From NCBI GenBank assembly GCA_921293015.1, contig OV121092.1, positions 2,486,001 to 2,550,000 on the forward strand: 64,000 bases of DNA, read 5' to 3'. Positions 46,746-57,624 of this stretch are shown piece after piece (the stretch's first letter is position 1; every line of letters starts with the position of its first letter). The stretch is from Phorcus lineatus (taxonomy: Eukaryota; Mollusca; Gastropoda; Trochida; Trochidae). The translations under genes and the position numbers were made by a program. The notes beneath the pieces are model-generated. The model worked only from the letters and a program-made list of their open reading frames with translations. It did no database searches and was not told the origin of the DNA.

Positions 46746-46972
46746 TCAGTAAATGTTTATTTTTCAAAACACTTATTACTAAGGGTGAACTGAGTTCTTC
46801 TGAGAAGTGTTCACCAGTGACACTAATTAGAACAGGCTATAGTCCCACACCCACGCTCTTAATCCCCCCTTAATCCCTATCACAACATATAGTTGTGGGA
46901 CAAGTGAGGTGATGCCCTCTGAAGCACGCAAACCACCACACCACGATAAGGTATTGAGTCAAGTGGTGGAGG

Positions 46973-47283
46973 TGAGGTGAGTTGGTGTTTAACGCCGCTT
47001 TCAAGATTATTTCACTTATATCGCGGCTGCTAGTATCAGTGCAGGGAGAAAGCCCGCAACACCATTGTGGCTATGCATTGCGGTGAAACCTGCGAGCATC
47101 GGCTGGAACTAGCGAACCATGGGTGGTACTGCGCTGAATTTCAGTGTAGCATTGCACCCAAACCTGACTGCGTGTAGAACAGTTCTCTACTGCAGATAAA
47201 GTTGCCGAGCCCCTGGCGGGATTCGAACCACGGACCTCCTGATCCGAAGCCGAACGCGCTAACCACTGCGCTATCCCGCCCCC
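46973..47283 (-). mobile_element. Family A SINE, full length with target duplication
   Basis: The tail lies at the left, the head at the right ends in the complement of GGGGGCGGGATAGCGCAGTG. Flanks AAGTGGTGGAGG (46961-46972) and AACTGGTGGAGG (47284-47295) match at 11 of 12. It inserted into the 5' end of the family B copy. Confidence 0.93.
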
Positions 47284-47353
47284 AACTGGTGGAGGGTATA
47301 TGGAAGGAGCTGGATCAGCAACAATATCATAAAAACAGTTCCCTTTCAAAGAG

Positions 47354-48063
47354 CTGTATCACAGAACTAGTGTGTGATTCATTTCATGTTATGAAAATTC
47401 ATATGCCATAGATCAACTTTGGTTTTATGTGAAAGAAATATGTGTTATCTGTAATGACACTGAGTCAATAAATGAGACTTCGTTCACACAAGGTTAGGTA
47501 TGCAAACACTAAATGGCGTCACACTGTAGGGAGATCTCTCTTTTGGGTTTTACTGGTCAGCAACTATTTGAGTTTTGACTGTGCAAACAAAAACATCAAG
47601 ACGAACACAATTACTTCTATCGACGTAAACTAGATGTGTTAATTTATTAGTGTGTTATAATTAAACCATGATACAGCAATTAATATTTACACGTCACTAC
47701 ATTTATTCATCTCAGTACACATACATGACCAAAAGTTTGAAAACATTCCTTAATGATGAGTTATAAGCATTCATTCTACGTGAAAAAACAAATGATAGAT
47801 GCTTATGGAAATCCTTGTGTAATTCTAAAATAGAAATATTGAACTCTTGTCCCTTAAATATACAACAAAGCTCTTCTCATAAAATTCGCCTTTTAATTGT
47901 TTTTGAAAATAGGTTTTCAGGGCGTGGTCCCTGTTTCCATTGATAAGGGTAACAGGGTCACCAAATATATAAATTGGAATCCACATCAGTTAAAATATCT
48001 GTTCACAAGATTTCAGATTCCCTGGCCTTTTGCTTCATTAGTCGATGAGTTTACACAACAGTT
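47354..48063. other. AT-rich stretch, first part duplicated near 55.85 kb
   Basis: CATATGCCATAGATCAACTT and GTCAATAAATGAGA recur in order at 55859 and 55951. A frame at 47897-48091 has no motif. Confidence 0.45.
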
Positions 48064-48171
48064 CAGAAGAAGTAAAAATAGTAAAAGTTAAAAGTACGGA
48101 CAGATGGATGGACAGACGCTGGACGCCATGTCCATAAGTCAATCGGGCTTCTCAGGCCAGATGAGTTAAAA
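48064..48171 (-). mobile_element. Left-end fragment of the Helentron-like family
   Basis: The minus strand reads TTTTAACTCATCTGGCCTGA, GAAGCCCGATTGACTTATGG, ACATGGCGTCCAGCG, TCTGTCCATCCATCTGTCCG, collinear with 28195-28280. The terminal hairpin is partly preserved. Confidence 0.75.
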
Positions 48172-48398
48172 TGGGTCAAATAATCAATGTCCAATGAATA
48201 GCCAGGACAAATTAACCTAAGGTGCGACAGTTCACACATCTGCTGTTGCCATGTTAACAACGAATGACCGTAGCTTTCAACTTTGTCAGCATCCACCCTA
48301 CCCGTTTGAAGTAGCTCATGTAGCTCAAAGTTTCTTCCTCTGAAAAAATATCTTTTCAGAGGGTGTTTTTGATCTGTTGAGGTCGTCGTTGCTTTCAT
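48172..48398 (-). other. Unrecognised open frame
   Basis: A frame starting ATG 48396-48398 runs through KRYFFRGRNFELHELLQTGR, VDADKVESYG, LTWQQQMCELSHLRL before entering the repeat fragment at 48171. Composition looks more coding-like than its surroundings, but I recognise no domain. It could be captured or decayed transposon coding sequence. Confidence 0.2.
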
Positions 48399-48754
48399 GG
48401 ATTAGACCCAAAACAATGCCTTCCAACGAACTGAGGTAAAAGCTTTTACAAACACCACTGACAGAAGTGAATCACATCTATGGTGACAAAGTTGAAAAAT
48501 AAATGTATTTAATAAAACTTCTTATCTTTCAGTCTTAAACTTGTACATTTGTACATTCGAATCCGTTATGCCATATCTTAAAGAGTCAGGATTTATTATA
48601 GAATGGTTACTTGGCATAAGCTTGTACAAGCTCTCATGTATGAATTCTATGTAATGAAATTGTACAGGTTGCGATGCATCCTGCTGAATCAGCCTATTTG
48701 AAACCCTGATCTCCTTCACGGCAAAAGTTTTCCGCATCAATAAAATTTTAAAAG

Positions 48755-48880
48755 GGGTTCACAAAATTAAACTTTCATGCATACTCCTTGGTAGATTGGG
48801 ATTATATGTTGTAGATTTTGTGACTCTCTTCTAATAATGGTAACAGGGGCATCGATGAAAAACCATTTTGATCTATTACA
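48755..48880 (+). repeat. Decayed single unit of the ~145-bp satellite
   Basis: CATGCATACTCCTTGGTAGA, TTGTAGATTTTGTGACTC, AACAGGGGCATCGATGAAAA and ACCATTTTGATCT follow the unit order of 28340-28445. The central GGGGTCA palindrome is lost. Confidence 0.65.
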
Positions 48881-49129
48881 TTGGAGCAAAATGTCAAAGG
48901 AGCCATATTTCTTAGTATGACTGTCGTTTAGACATGTTTGTTGCTTTTGTCATTTTGTGACACTTTTGAGAGAGTAGTCCGTTGGAGTTTTGAAACATGT
49001 AAATCAGAAAATCTGTTATACTGAATGACTAAATGTATTTATATGATAAGTATGTAGTTAATTCTACAAGCGATTTATTATTCTAATAATTGGTTTCTCC
49101 TGCTGGAGGTTCATTTAATGGAGCAATCA

Positions 49130-49870
49130 CACAATCACCGTTGCACAGACATTCAAGCCCTCTTTTTCTTCAATGCACTGACTAAACAGTTGAGTTGATA
49201 TTCAATATTTCGTAAATGATTCTTTGACTTATCTGCACATGAGTCTTAAATAAAGATATACCACAATGGACAGTAGAGGCTTAATGGAGATTGATTAATT
49301 TGAGGTTTATCAGTGTGATCATTTTGTCACACAACATTAGTTTCTTTGCAAAAGTGCCGACGATTTCAATATTATTTATACAAATATAATATTAATATAC
49401 ACCATTTGAACAACAATGTCACGATTGAGAGTACCATCAATATATTGTTTTTGAAGTCAGATTCTATTTGTTGGGATATAAGAATAAATGTTAAGTAAAC
49501 GCAAAGCACATAGATCTTATCAAACCTAGTATGGGAGCTGATGGTCAAAGAGCACCTTCGTATAGATAAACATTTACTTTGCACTTTTGTTTATGGCAAA
49601 GGAAAGTGGATGCCAAACCTTCAATAGAGCTACCATTATTACAAGAAATGAGTTTTAAAAAAACATTAGCATATTGATGGTCCCCATGTTGCATTTTCTG
49701 AAAATGAATAGCTACACTACAACAAAACAAGTATTAAGAGGTAGTGTGAGTAGGAATTCCGTCATACACGTTTTAATCTCCTAGATATTTTACAATAGAA
49801 TCTATAGTCTTTATGACACAGATCATTTGAAGTTGCATATTCGATACATTTTATATTGCATTTATACCAA
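49130..49870. repeat. Long-range duplicated segment, copy 2 of 3
   Basis: Ordered matches to 60480-61000: AGAGACACGCAAGCC/ACATTCAAGCC, TATTTCGTAAAT, CACAATGGAC, AACATTTACTT(T/A)GCACTT.TGTTTAT, GTGG.T.CCAAACCT, and CATATTGATG. Non-coding. Confidence 0.6.
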
Positions 49871-50490
49871 AAACAATTGAACATAATTGTCCGGCATATG
49901 ATGATAATAGGTTTGATTTATATACTGTTGTTTGTGATTCCTTCATCAACAAACATTTGTTACAACACTTGCAAACTTGCAAACTTTAGTTCGACTTATT
50001 CAATCATCCTCCTGCCAAAAGTTATGATTTTTTTAGGAGATGAAGAGACATCATGTTCTTATAACATAGTTTAATACCATATCAATATTCCAACTTAAAT
50101 CCATATGGTCTGATGTGTACTCAACACTTTGCACTGAAATAGTTGAAGTTGATTCCATGAACGCGGAATGCATAACAAAAATGATGGTCACAAGTCTGAA
50201 TACGCTATTTGCAAGACAAAAAAGGGGATTTTGCAGGTTTTTCCCATGGGCAGATCATCTGGTTTAATGCACTTACGACTCAAGTTCAACACATGGAAAC
50301 TGACATTACACATCATGCCTTTCACAACTCGTATCTTGTGTAAGGCATGGTGCACAAATATGTACAAATTGAATTCCAGCTTACATATGTTTGGAACTGA
50401 ACAATAGAAACCTATTTATATTATTAATTTTTATATAATATAAAATGATTTTCATGACAATACATTTGTTTATATTTTTCTAATTTCCAC

Positions 50491-50768
50491 TTGGCTCAAT
50501 ACCTTATCGCGTTGTGAGTGTTGCGGGGATTCAGAGACCCAAAATTCTATGCCAGCTTTAGCCTAGATGTTCCCTACTGAGTAACCGAAGCTAGACAGTT
50601 CTATAGACAGAAGCCAATCCTATCCTTACCGTGCTTTCTTCTGTCTGTGCCTTCATTCTTTCAGTCCTTTTTCTTCCTGATCAATCCACTCTTTTGGAGG
50701 ATTTTTAGTGTTATTCACGTGTATATTGACTGTGTTGTTGAAAACAAATTCAAACACATTCAATCACT
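50491..50768 (+). mobile_element. Family B retroposon, old copy (unit 1)
   Basis: GGCTCAATACCTTATCGCGT, GATTCAGAGACCC, TATGCCAGCT, AAGCTAGACAGTTCTATAGA, CTGATCAATCCACTCTTTTG, TTCACGTGTATATTGACTGT and AAACACATTCAATCAC follow family B with heavy divergence. The same copy recurs at 51963-52240 and 53435-53712 through the triplication. Confidence 0.8.
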
Positions 50769-50854
50769 ACCTTTGCCATTACTATATCTACAAGCGCACT
50801 TGTCAAAGCTTTTTGCTGTTATATTTTTTTCTTGAATTCCTACCCGGTCACAGA

Positions 50855-51168
50855 GGGGCGGGATAGCGCAGTGGTTAGCGCGTTCGGCTTCGGATCAGGT
50901 GGTCCGTGGTTCGAATCCCGCCAGGGGCTCGGCAACTTTGTCTGCAGTAGAGAACTGTTCTACACGCAGTCAGGTTTGGGTGCAATGCTACACTGAAATT
51001 CAGAGCAGTACCACCCATGGTTCGCTAGTTCCAGCCGATGCTCGCAGGTTTCACCGCAATGCATAGCCTCAATGGTGTTGCGGGCTTTCTCCCTGCATTA
51101 ATACTAGCAGCCGCGATATAAGTGAAATAATCTTGAAAGCGGCTTTAAACACCAACTCACCTCACCTC
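50855..51168 (+). mobile_element. Family A SINE, full length, unit 1 (reference copy)
   Basis: 314 bp. The head GGCGGGATAGCGCAGTGGTT.. has A-box TAGCGCAGTGG and B-box GGTTCGAATCC. GGCGGGA can pair with TCCCGCC as an intact 7-bp acceptor stem, and CTTCGGA resembles a tRNA-Arg(UCG) anticodon loop. A body follows with CCAGCCGATGCTCGCAGGTT and GCAGCCGCGATATAAGTGAA, then TTTAAACACCAACTCACCTC and the tail. Perfect 13-bp duplications ACCCGGTCACAGA at 50842-50854 and 51169-51181. Transcription by RNA polymerase III from the internal promoter is expected for the class. Confidence 0.97.
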
Positions 51169-51962
51169 ACCCGGTCACAGATGTTGAATGTGTTAAAATT
51201 TTATCTCTACTGTTCCCTTTATATGACATGAAATGTTACCGTCGCTCTTCCTGAAAAATCCTCTGGAAAAATCTCCAAGTGAGTGCAAATATATTGTTTA
51301 ATTGTGTAGCACAATACCAAAGTAATATGAAAATTATGTCCCAACAGAGAGGGCTTATTTCATCATAATATGTTGGATGGATGTATTTGAGATCAAACAA
51401 CTCGGAAATTTGCAACGTCACTTTCATTCATTCATTCATTCAATTATTCAGTCTAATGAGTTAAGATTTTTCGTCAATGATGTGAAAACATATATCAACT
51501 TAGTTTCCATACCTGATATTGTTATTGTTCTTATAACATAGTTTAATACCATATCAATATTCCAACTTAAATCCATATGGTCTGATGTGTACTCAACACT
51601 TTGCACTGAAATAGTTGAAGTTGATTCCATGAACGCGGAATGCATAACAAAAATGATGGTCACAAGTCTGAATACGCTATTTGCAAGACAAAAAAGGGGA
51701 TTTTGCAGGTTTTTCCCATGGGCAGATCATCTGGTTTAATGCACTTACGACTCAAGTTCAACACATGGAAACTGACATTACACATCATGCCTTTCACAAC
51801 TCGTATCTTGTGTAAGGCATGGTGCACAAATATGTACAAATTGAATTCCAGCTTACATATGTTTGGAACTGAACAATAGAAACCTATTTATATTATTAAT
51901 TTTTATATAATATAAAATGATTTTCATGACAATACATTTGTTTATATTTTTCTAATTTCCAC

Positions 51963-52240
51963 TTGGCTCAATACCTTATCGCGTTGTGAGTGTTGCGGGG
52001 ATTCAGAGACCCAAAATTCTATGCCAGCTTTAGCCTAGATGTTCCCTACTGAGTAACCGAAGCTAGACAGTTCTATAGACAGAAGCCAATCCTATCCTTA
52101 CCGTGCTTTCTTCTGTCTGTGCCTTCATTCTTTCAGTCCTTTTTCTTCCTGATCAATCCACTCTTTTGGAGGATTTTTAGTGTTATTCACGTGTATATTG
52201 ACTGTGTTGTTGAAAACAAATTCAAACACATTCAATCACT
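51963..52240 (+). mobile_element. Family B retroposon, old copy (unit 2)
   Basis: Same copy as 50491-50768, duplicated with the 1,472-bp unit. Confidence 0.8.
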
Positions 52241-52326
52241 ACCTTTGCCATTACTATATCTACAAGCGCACTTGTCAAAGCTTTTTGCTGTTATATTTTT
52301 TTCTTGAATTCCTACCCGGTCACAGA

Positions 52327-52640
52327 GGGGCGGGATAGCGCAGTGGTTAGCGCGTTCGGCTTCGGATCAGGTGGTCCGTGGTTCGAATCCCGCCAGGGGC
52401 TCGGCAACTTTGTCTGCAGTAGAGAACTGTTCTACACGCAGTCAGGTTTGGGTGCAATGCTACACTGAAATTCAGAGCAGTACCACCCATGGTTCGCTAG
52501 TTCCAGCCGATGCTCGCAGGTTTCACCGCAATGCATAGCCTCAATGGTGTTGCGGGCTTTCTCCCTGCATTAATACTAGCAGCCGCGATATAAGTGAAAT
52601 AATCTTGAAAGCGGCTTTAAACACCAACTCACCTCACCTC
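52327..52640 (+). mobile_element. Family A SINE, full length, unit 2
   Basis: Identical by eye to 50855-51168 with the same ACCCGGTCACAGA flanks, copied by tandem duplication, not by retroposition. Confidence 0.97.
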
Positions 52641-53434
52641 ACCCGGTCACAGATGTTGAATGTGTTAAAATTTTATCTCTACTGTTCCCTTTATATGACA
52701 TGAAATGTTACCGTCGCTCTTCCTGAAAAATCCTCTGGAAAAATCTCCAAGTGAGTGCAAATATATTGTTTAATTGTGTAGCACAATACCAAAGTAATAT
52801 GAAAATTATGTCCCAACAGAGAGGGCTTATTTCATCATAATATGTTGGATGGATGTATTTGAGATCAAACAACTCGGAAATTTGCAACGTCACTTTCATT
52901 CATTCATTCATTCAATTATTCAGTCTAATGAGTTAAGATTTTTCGTCAATGATGTGAAAACATATATCAACTTAGTTTCCATACCTGATATTGTTATTGT
53001 TCTTATAACATAGTTTAATACCATATCAATATTCCAACTTAAATCCATATGGTCTGATGTGTACTCAACACTTTGCACTGAAATAGTTGAAGTTGATTCC
53101 ATGAACGCGGAATGCATAACAAAAATGATGGTCACAAGTCTGAATACGCTATTTGCAAGACAAAAAAGGGGATTTTGCAGGTTTTTCCCATGGGCAGATC
53201 ATCTGGTTTAATGCACTTACGACTCAAGTTCAACACATGGAAACTGACATTACACATCATGCCTTTCACAACTCGTATCTTGTGTAAGGCATGGTGCACA
53301 AATATGTACAAATTGAATTCCAGCTTACATATGTTTGGAACTGAACAATAGAAACCTATTTATATTATTAATTTTTATATAATATAAAATGATTTTCATG
53401 ACAATACATTTGTTTATATTTTTCTAATTTCCAC

Positions 53435-53712
53435 TTGGCTCAATACCTTATCGCGTTGTGAGTGTTGCGGGGATTCAGAGACCCAAAATTCTATGCCAGC
53501 TTTAGCCTAGATGTTCCCTACTGAGTAACCGAAGCTAGACAGTTCTATAGACAGAAGCCAATCCTATCCTTACCGTGCTTTCTTCTGTCTGTGCCTTCAT
53601 TCTTTCAGTCCTTTTTCTTCCTGATCAATCCACTCTTTTGGAGGATTTTTAGTGTTATTCACGTGTATATTGACTGTGTTGTTGAAAACAAATTCAAACA
53701 CATTCAATCACT
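53435..53712 (+). mobile_element. Family B retroposon, old copy (unit 3)
   Basis: Same copy as 50491-50768, duplicated with the 1,472-bp unit. Confidence 0.8.
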
Positions 53713-53798
53713 ACCTTTGCCATTACTATATCTACAAGCGCACTTGTCAAAGCTTTTTGCTGTTATATTTTTTTCTTGAATTCCTACCCGGTCACAGA

Positions 53799-54112
53799 GG
53801 GGCGGGATAGCGCAGTGGTTAGCGCGTTCGGCTTCGGATCAGGTGGTCCGTGGTTCGAATCCCGCCAGGGGCTCGGCAACTTTGTCTGCAGTAGAGAACT
53901 GTTCTACACGCAGTCAGGTTTGGGTGCAATGCTACACTGAAATTCAGAGCAGTACCACCCATGGTTCGCTAGTTCCAGCCGATGCTCGCAGGTTTCACCG
54001 CAATGCATAGCCTCAATGGTGTTGCGGGCTTTCTCCCTGCATTAATACTAGCAGCCGCGATATAAGTGAAATAATCTTGAAAGCGGCTTTAAACACCAAC
54101 TCACCTCACCTC
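53799..54112 (+). mobile_element. Family A SINE, full length, unit 3
   Basis: Identical by eye to 50855-51168 with the same flanks; third copy through the tandem triplication. Confidence 0.97.
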
Positions 54113-54468
54113 ACCCGGTCACAGATGTTGAATGTGTTAAAATTTTATCTCTACTGTTCCCTTTATATGACATGAAATGTTACCGTCGCTCTTCCTGAAA
54201 AATCCTCTGGAAAAATCTCCAAGTGAGTGCAAATATATTGTTTAATTGTGTAGCACAATACCAAAGTAATATGAAAATTATGTCCCAACAGAGAGGGCTT
54301 ATTTCATCATAATATGTTGGATGGATGTATTTGAGATCAAACAACTCGGAAATTTGCAACGTCACTTTCATTCATTCATTCATTCAATTATTCAGTCTAA
54401 TGAGTTAAGATTTTTCGTCAATGATGTGAAAACATATATCAACTTAGTTTCCATACCTGATATTGTTA

Positions 54469-55639
54469 AAAGTATGGTTATCATATCATATTGTTATTTT
54501 TATTTTTATTTTCTAAATAAATTTTAGAGAAAGCATTGGCGACTCAAAATATTTCATTAGTATATAACACATACATGTACGCAAAATTAACGGTATTTGT
54601 TAATTTGAAGAATTCTTACTAAATATGTCTAGCTTGGATCTCGTTTAATTTAAATATAGATATTGCAGTCTGAGGGAATATATAAAGCCTTCTTATTGAC
54701 GCCGAAAATAGGTTTCTGTTTATTCATAATCAAAATTGTTTTGAAATATTTACACAACATAACTTCAGAGTCTTACATCACATCCATTTGACAAGAGACT
54801 TTTGTAGGCATTCATTTGATTGAGGCGATAATGACAATCGAATTAAATACCTAAGTAAATATGAATTTCATCTGATGCTTTCTGTGGATTCCATATTGCC
54901 AGCATTAAAATACTTGCACAATTCCGAGGCAATTATAGATTAAAAAAATTATGTTTTACATATAAGCTAGACAATTATAGAATCCAAAAATTATGTTTCA
55001 CATATGATCAAAGAATTGTCCTCTGTAAGTGAAATTTAGGTAACAAATTTGGCATCTTAACATATCTGAAATAACAGAATTGTGTACTTGGTAAATAGGT
55101 AGGCGAACAACAGGATTAAACTGAAGATAAGGTTCTCAGAAATAAATGTACTTACTATTACAACAAGCAGACAGAGTCAGCTATATCCCCCGCCAAAGGG
55201 AAAGGGTAGTTAAGGATACTAGTTGTGGAATATTGAACAGTGATCATGTTGTTTTTCTACAAACAACCTTTAAGAAATCCTATGTTACGTTTCCATGGAA
55301 ACGGGTAAAAATAAAAATGCAAAGAAGTTAAAAAATCCCAAAAGGCACATCTCCGCATGATGCCCGTTGCACATACCAAGTTTCGTCAAGCAGACATATG
55401 TGCAGACATATCTTCAATATTTGACCGTAATTTTAACGTTCATATGCATGTATTTTGCAAAGCTTATTCTGTCTAAACATGAACTTTTTAAACTTGCATT
55501 GGTAATCAATGGAAAATACCATTATAGTACCCCGTTATTTACACGAGTATTTACAGTTGTCATATTTTACTCATTGCACAGTTCAAAGGATGATAGACAT
55601 TCATATTTTCAGTGGAATTTATAGTTTCATAACATATTT
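54469..55639. other. AT-rich stretch, partly duplicated from 42.4-44.3 kb
   Basis: Contains the partner words of 42420-42620 and of 44140-44290. Frames at 55146-55331 and 55367-55624 have no motif. Confidence 0.45.
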
Positions 55640-55990
55640 CGTGCTTAAATATTATGCATATAGCCCATCTTTTATGACTTGTTTCATTAATTTACTTAAT
55701 GAGAGTTATTTGACAAAACACTTCACAGTAACTCCAGTTCGTTTTGTAGAAATGTTGAAATAAAATACTTGTAGACTTGTAGCCACCATATTATAGACAC
55801 TTAGCTTTTACAGTTTCCTTGAATAGATCTCTTTCACAGAACTTGTATGCAAAAATGATATGCCATAGATCAACTTGTTGGTGTTGATGTTTCGGGTAAG
55901 TGACCGTGGTGATAAACGGAAGTAAACATGCGTAATCTGTACAGACGCAGTGTCAATAAATGAGATCTCGCTCAAATGACATATTGATAA
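55640..55990. repeat. Duplicated segment lacking the nested insertions of 45.8-47.3 kb
   Basis: GCATATAGCCCATCTTTTAT, GAGAGTTATTTGACA, ACTTGTAGCCACCATAT, then CTCTTTCACAGAACT, ATGCCATAGATCAACTT and GTCAATAAATGAGATCTCG match the two sides of the nest (45650-45800 and 47340-47480) without interruption. Confidence 0.75.
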
Positions 55991-57624
55991 GTGGTGAGAA
56001 TAGAGTTACCTGCCCCCGGCGCTATGGCAACTATCAGGATCTCGGTCCCGGTTAGGATGGTGATATTTACAAACACACGTTTTATGTGTTTTCGTGTATA
56101 TCTTTTATTCTGAAAACACATTTTTAGTGGTTACAATGTACCTATAGGAAAGTCCAAGCCTGTTTTACCATCATATATTATTATTATTTCTTGAAAATTA
56201 GCAAGATTATGTCAGCCACATTTTACCTAACATCTGTTTACATCTACATCAGTTCAGAATTGTAGCGTCTTTGTGAAGTTTCAAGACTCTATTCACATAC
56301 TGAAAAGAAACTATAATTTATCATTATCATAATTTGCAATTTCCATTTCCCTTGTTAAATAAGAAATTGCACTGTGAGTATCAATAACCCATTTGATCAT
56401 CTATCGTTTTCGTTAGTGAAATGATTTGCCATGTTCGTATGCTTTGCTTTTTAAAATTTAAATTAAAAAAGATGACCATGAGCAAAATAATACATGTAAA
56501 CAAAAGCTGTGGAGATGTTAGAAATGATAACTGCAAATGCAAGCAGGATATGTAAGTGACATACATGTTCAGTGAGTTTAATAATCAATGACAATTTATG
56601 ACCTCGACTTCGAATTCGTTTATAACTTAATTTGGTAACAAAATAGTTTATGACTATGCCATGGTGGTATGACTAATACGGCGTGCTGTAATTGGTTAAC
56701 AAATAATTGCTGGTTTATGATAGGAGAGTTCTTTCTATTGGTACAGGTTACTGGCAGCTAATTCTTCATTCAGTAATTCAAAGTTACGAGGTCATGACTT
56801 GATTGGCAGGTAATCTACTTAGTTCTCTGTTTCGTTCAAACTACGTTTCATAACTAAATGAAACTCTATTATCTTCATGGAAGGATTTAGCATGTTATCG
56901 CTTTCTTCTATTGATGCATGAATGTAATACCAGGGGTGATTGATAAGTAGTGGTTATCGATTGGATAACCATCGCTTTTGGTAAGTGCACTATCATGCTT
57001 TTCGGGCTCTGTTCCCACCTTATATATATTTGCCAAATTCAATAGAAGTCTTTCTAATCAATGATGGCTGTTTTGTCTGTAAATGGACCATATCTAGTCG
57101 TGACTTGTAATTAAGTATTTGCATTAAAAAGAATCTAACACCATCAAACAATTACTGATGATATGGTTGAGACATTAGGTAATGCACTCATGTAATATTA
57201 TTAATTTTGGAAATTGTATTTGTCATATCAAAATATGGTTAAATGAACTCGAGCATGGCCAGGACAACTTTAAAGAAATCCTACTAAACAAAACAAAAAC
57301 GTGTGTATCACCAGTGACAGTAGAAATACATGAGCAGGTAATGAATTACCATCAAATTATTAAGAATTTGGACTAGCAATAAATTTGGTCTAGTCTATAA
57401 ATGAAGCAATACTTCAAACACTGTAATAATAATTTAAAATGATTATTATACTTATCTACCATTTCAAATTTAATCAAATGTTTTCACATTGCCTTATAAA
57501 ACCTCAAAACGTTAGGTTACATTCAAACGTCTATAAATGAAACAATAATCCTTTCTATAAGGATATAGGACAATGAAATGTTAAGAAGTGGTATAAAGAA
57601 GTTTGTTTACTACGAACTACCTAA
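55991..57624. other. AT-rich stretch without a recognisable gene
   Basis: Segment G-like words at 56690-56720 (GTAATTGGTTAACAAATAA). The frame 57182-57376 reads coding-like in part (ICHIKIWLNELEHGQDNFKE) and has GAGCAG|GTAATG, a possible splice donor, near 57335; no family recognised. Confidence 0.35.

Larger units (their letters stand above)
46075..46916. mobile_element. 842-bp DNA transposon with GG ends and 8-bp target duplication
   Basis: The left end GGTTTAACCTCACTTGTCCC + ACA and the right end, whose complement reads GGCATCACCTCACTTGTCCC + ACA, form imperfect terminal inverted repeats. Perfect duplications CTCTGAAG flank it (46067-46074 and 46917-46924). An 8-bp duplication and GG-starting ends suit the Merlin superfamily, but this is inference. 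It contains an 86-bp tandem array and the last 53 codons of an unidentified gene on the minus strand. It is inserted in a family B copy, so it moved after that SINE. Confidence 0.85.
45810..46970 (-). mobile_element. Family B retroposon interrupted by a DNA transposon
   Basis: The 3' part occupies 45810-46074 and the 5' part 46925-46970, with the 842-bp element between. Outside the nest, ATATCATAAAAACAGTTCCC + TTTCAAAGAG occurs at 45780-45809 and again at 47324-47353: a 30-bp identical flank acting as target duplication. Between the 5' end and the right flank lies a family A SINE plus about 30 bp resembling a family D end (GGTATATGGAAGGAGCTGGA). The diverged locus near 55770-55850 lacks the insertions. 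Confidence 0.9.
50054..54468 (+). repeat. Tandem triplication of a 1,472-bp unit
   Basis: Units 50054-51525, 51526-52997 and 52998-54468 appear identical wherever compared, including the same SINE and the same decayed family B copy in each. The unit starts TGTTCTTATAACATAG. Both internal junctions read GATATTGTTA-T-TGTTCTT; the single T matches neither outer flank (CATCA at the left, AAAAG at the right), suggesting end joining with one added base. No sequence decay separates units, so the event is very recent or is an assembly artefact. Confidence 0.96.

Noticed and set aside
42085..47349. Open frames across family A SINEs with a shared ARGSATLSAVENCST peptide
   Set aside because: These are translations of the SINE sequence in either orientation, not proteins.
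50855..50927. tRNA gene call (A-box, B-box, acceptor stem) at the start of each family A SINE
   Set aside because: The tRNA-like part continues into a repeated ~240-bp body with a simple-repeat tail and target duplications, so it is a SINE head; the anticodon stem is also mispaired.
50168..54371. Three identical sets of small open frames suggesting a tandem gene family
   Set aside because: They are simply the same non-coding unit repeated three times; the frames overlap decayed retroposons and show no coding features.
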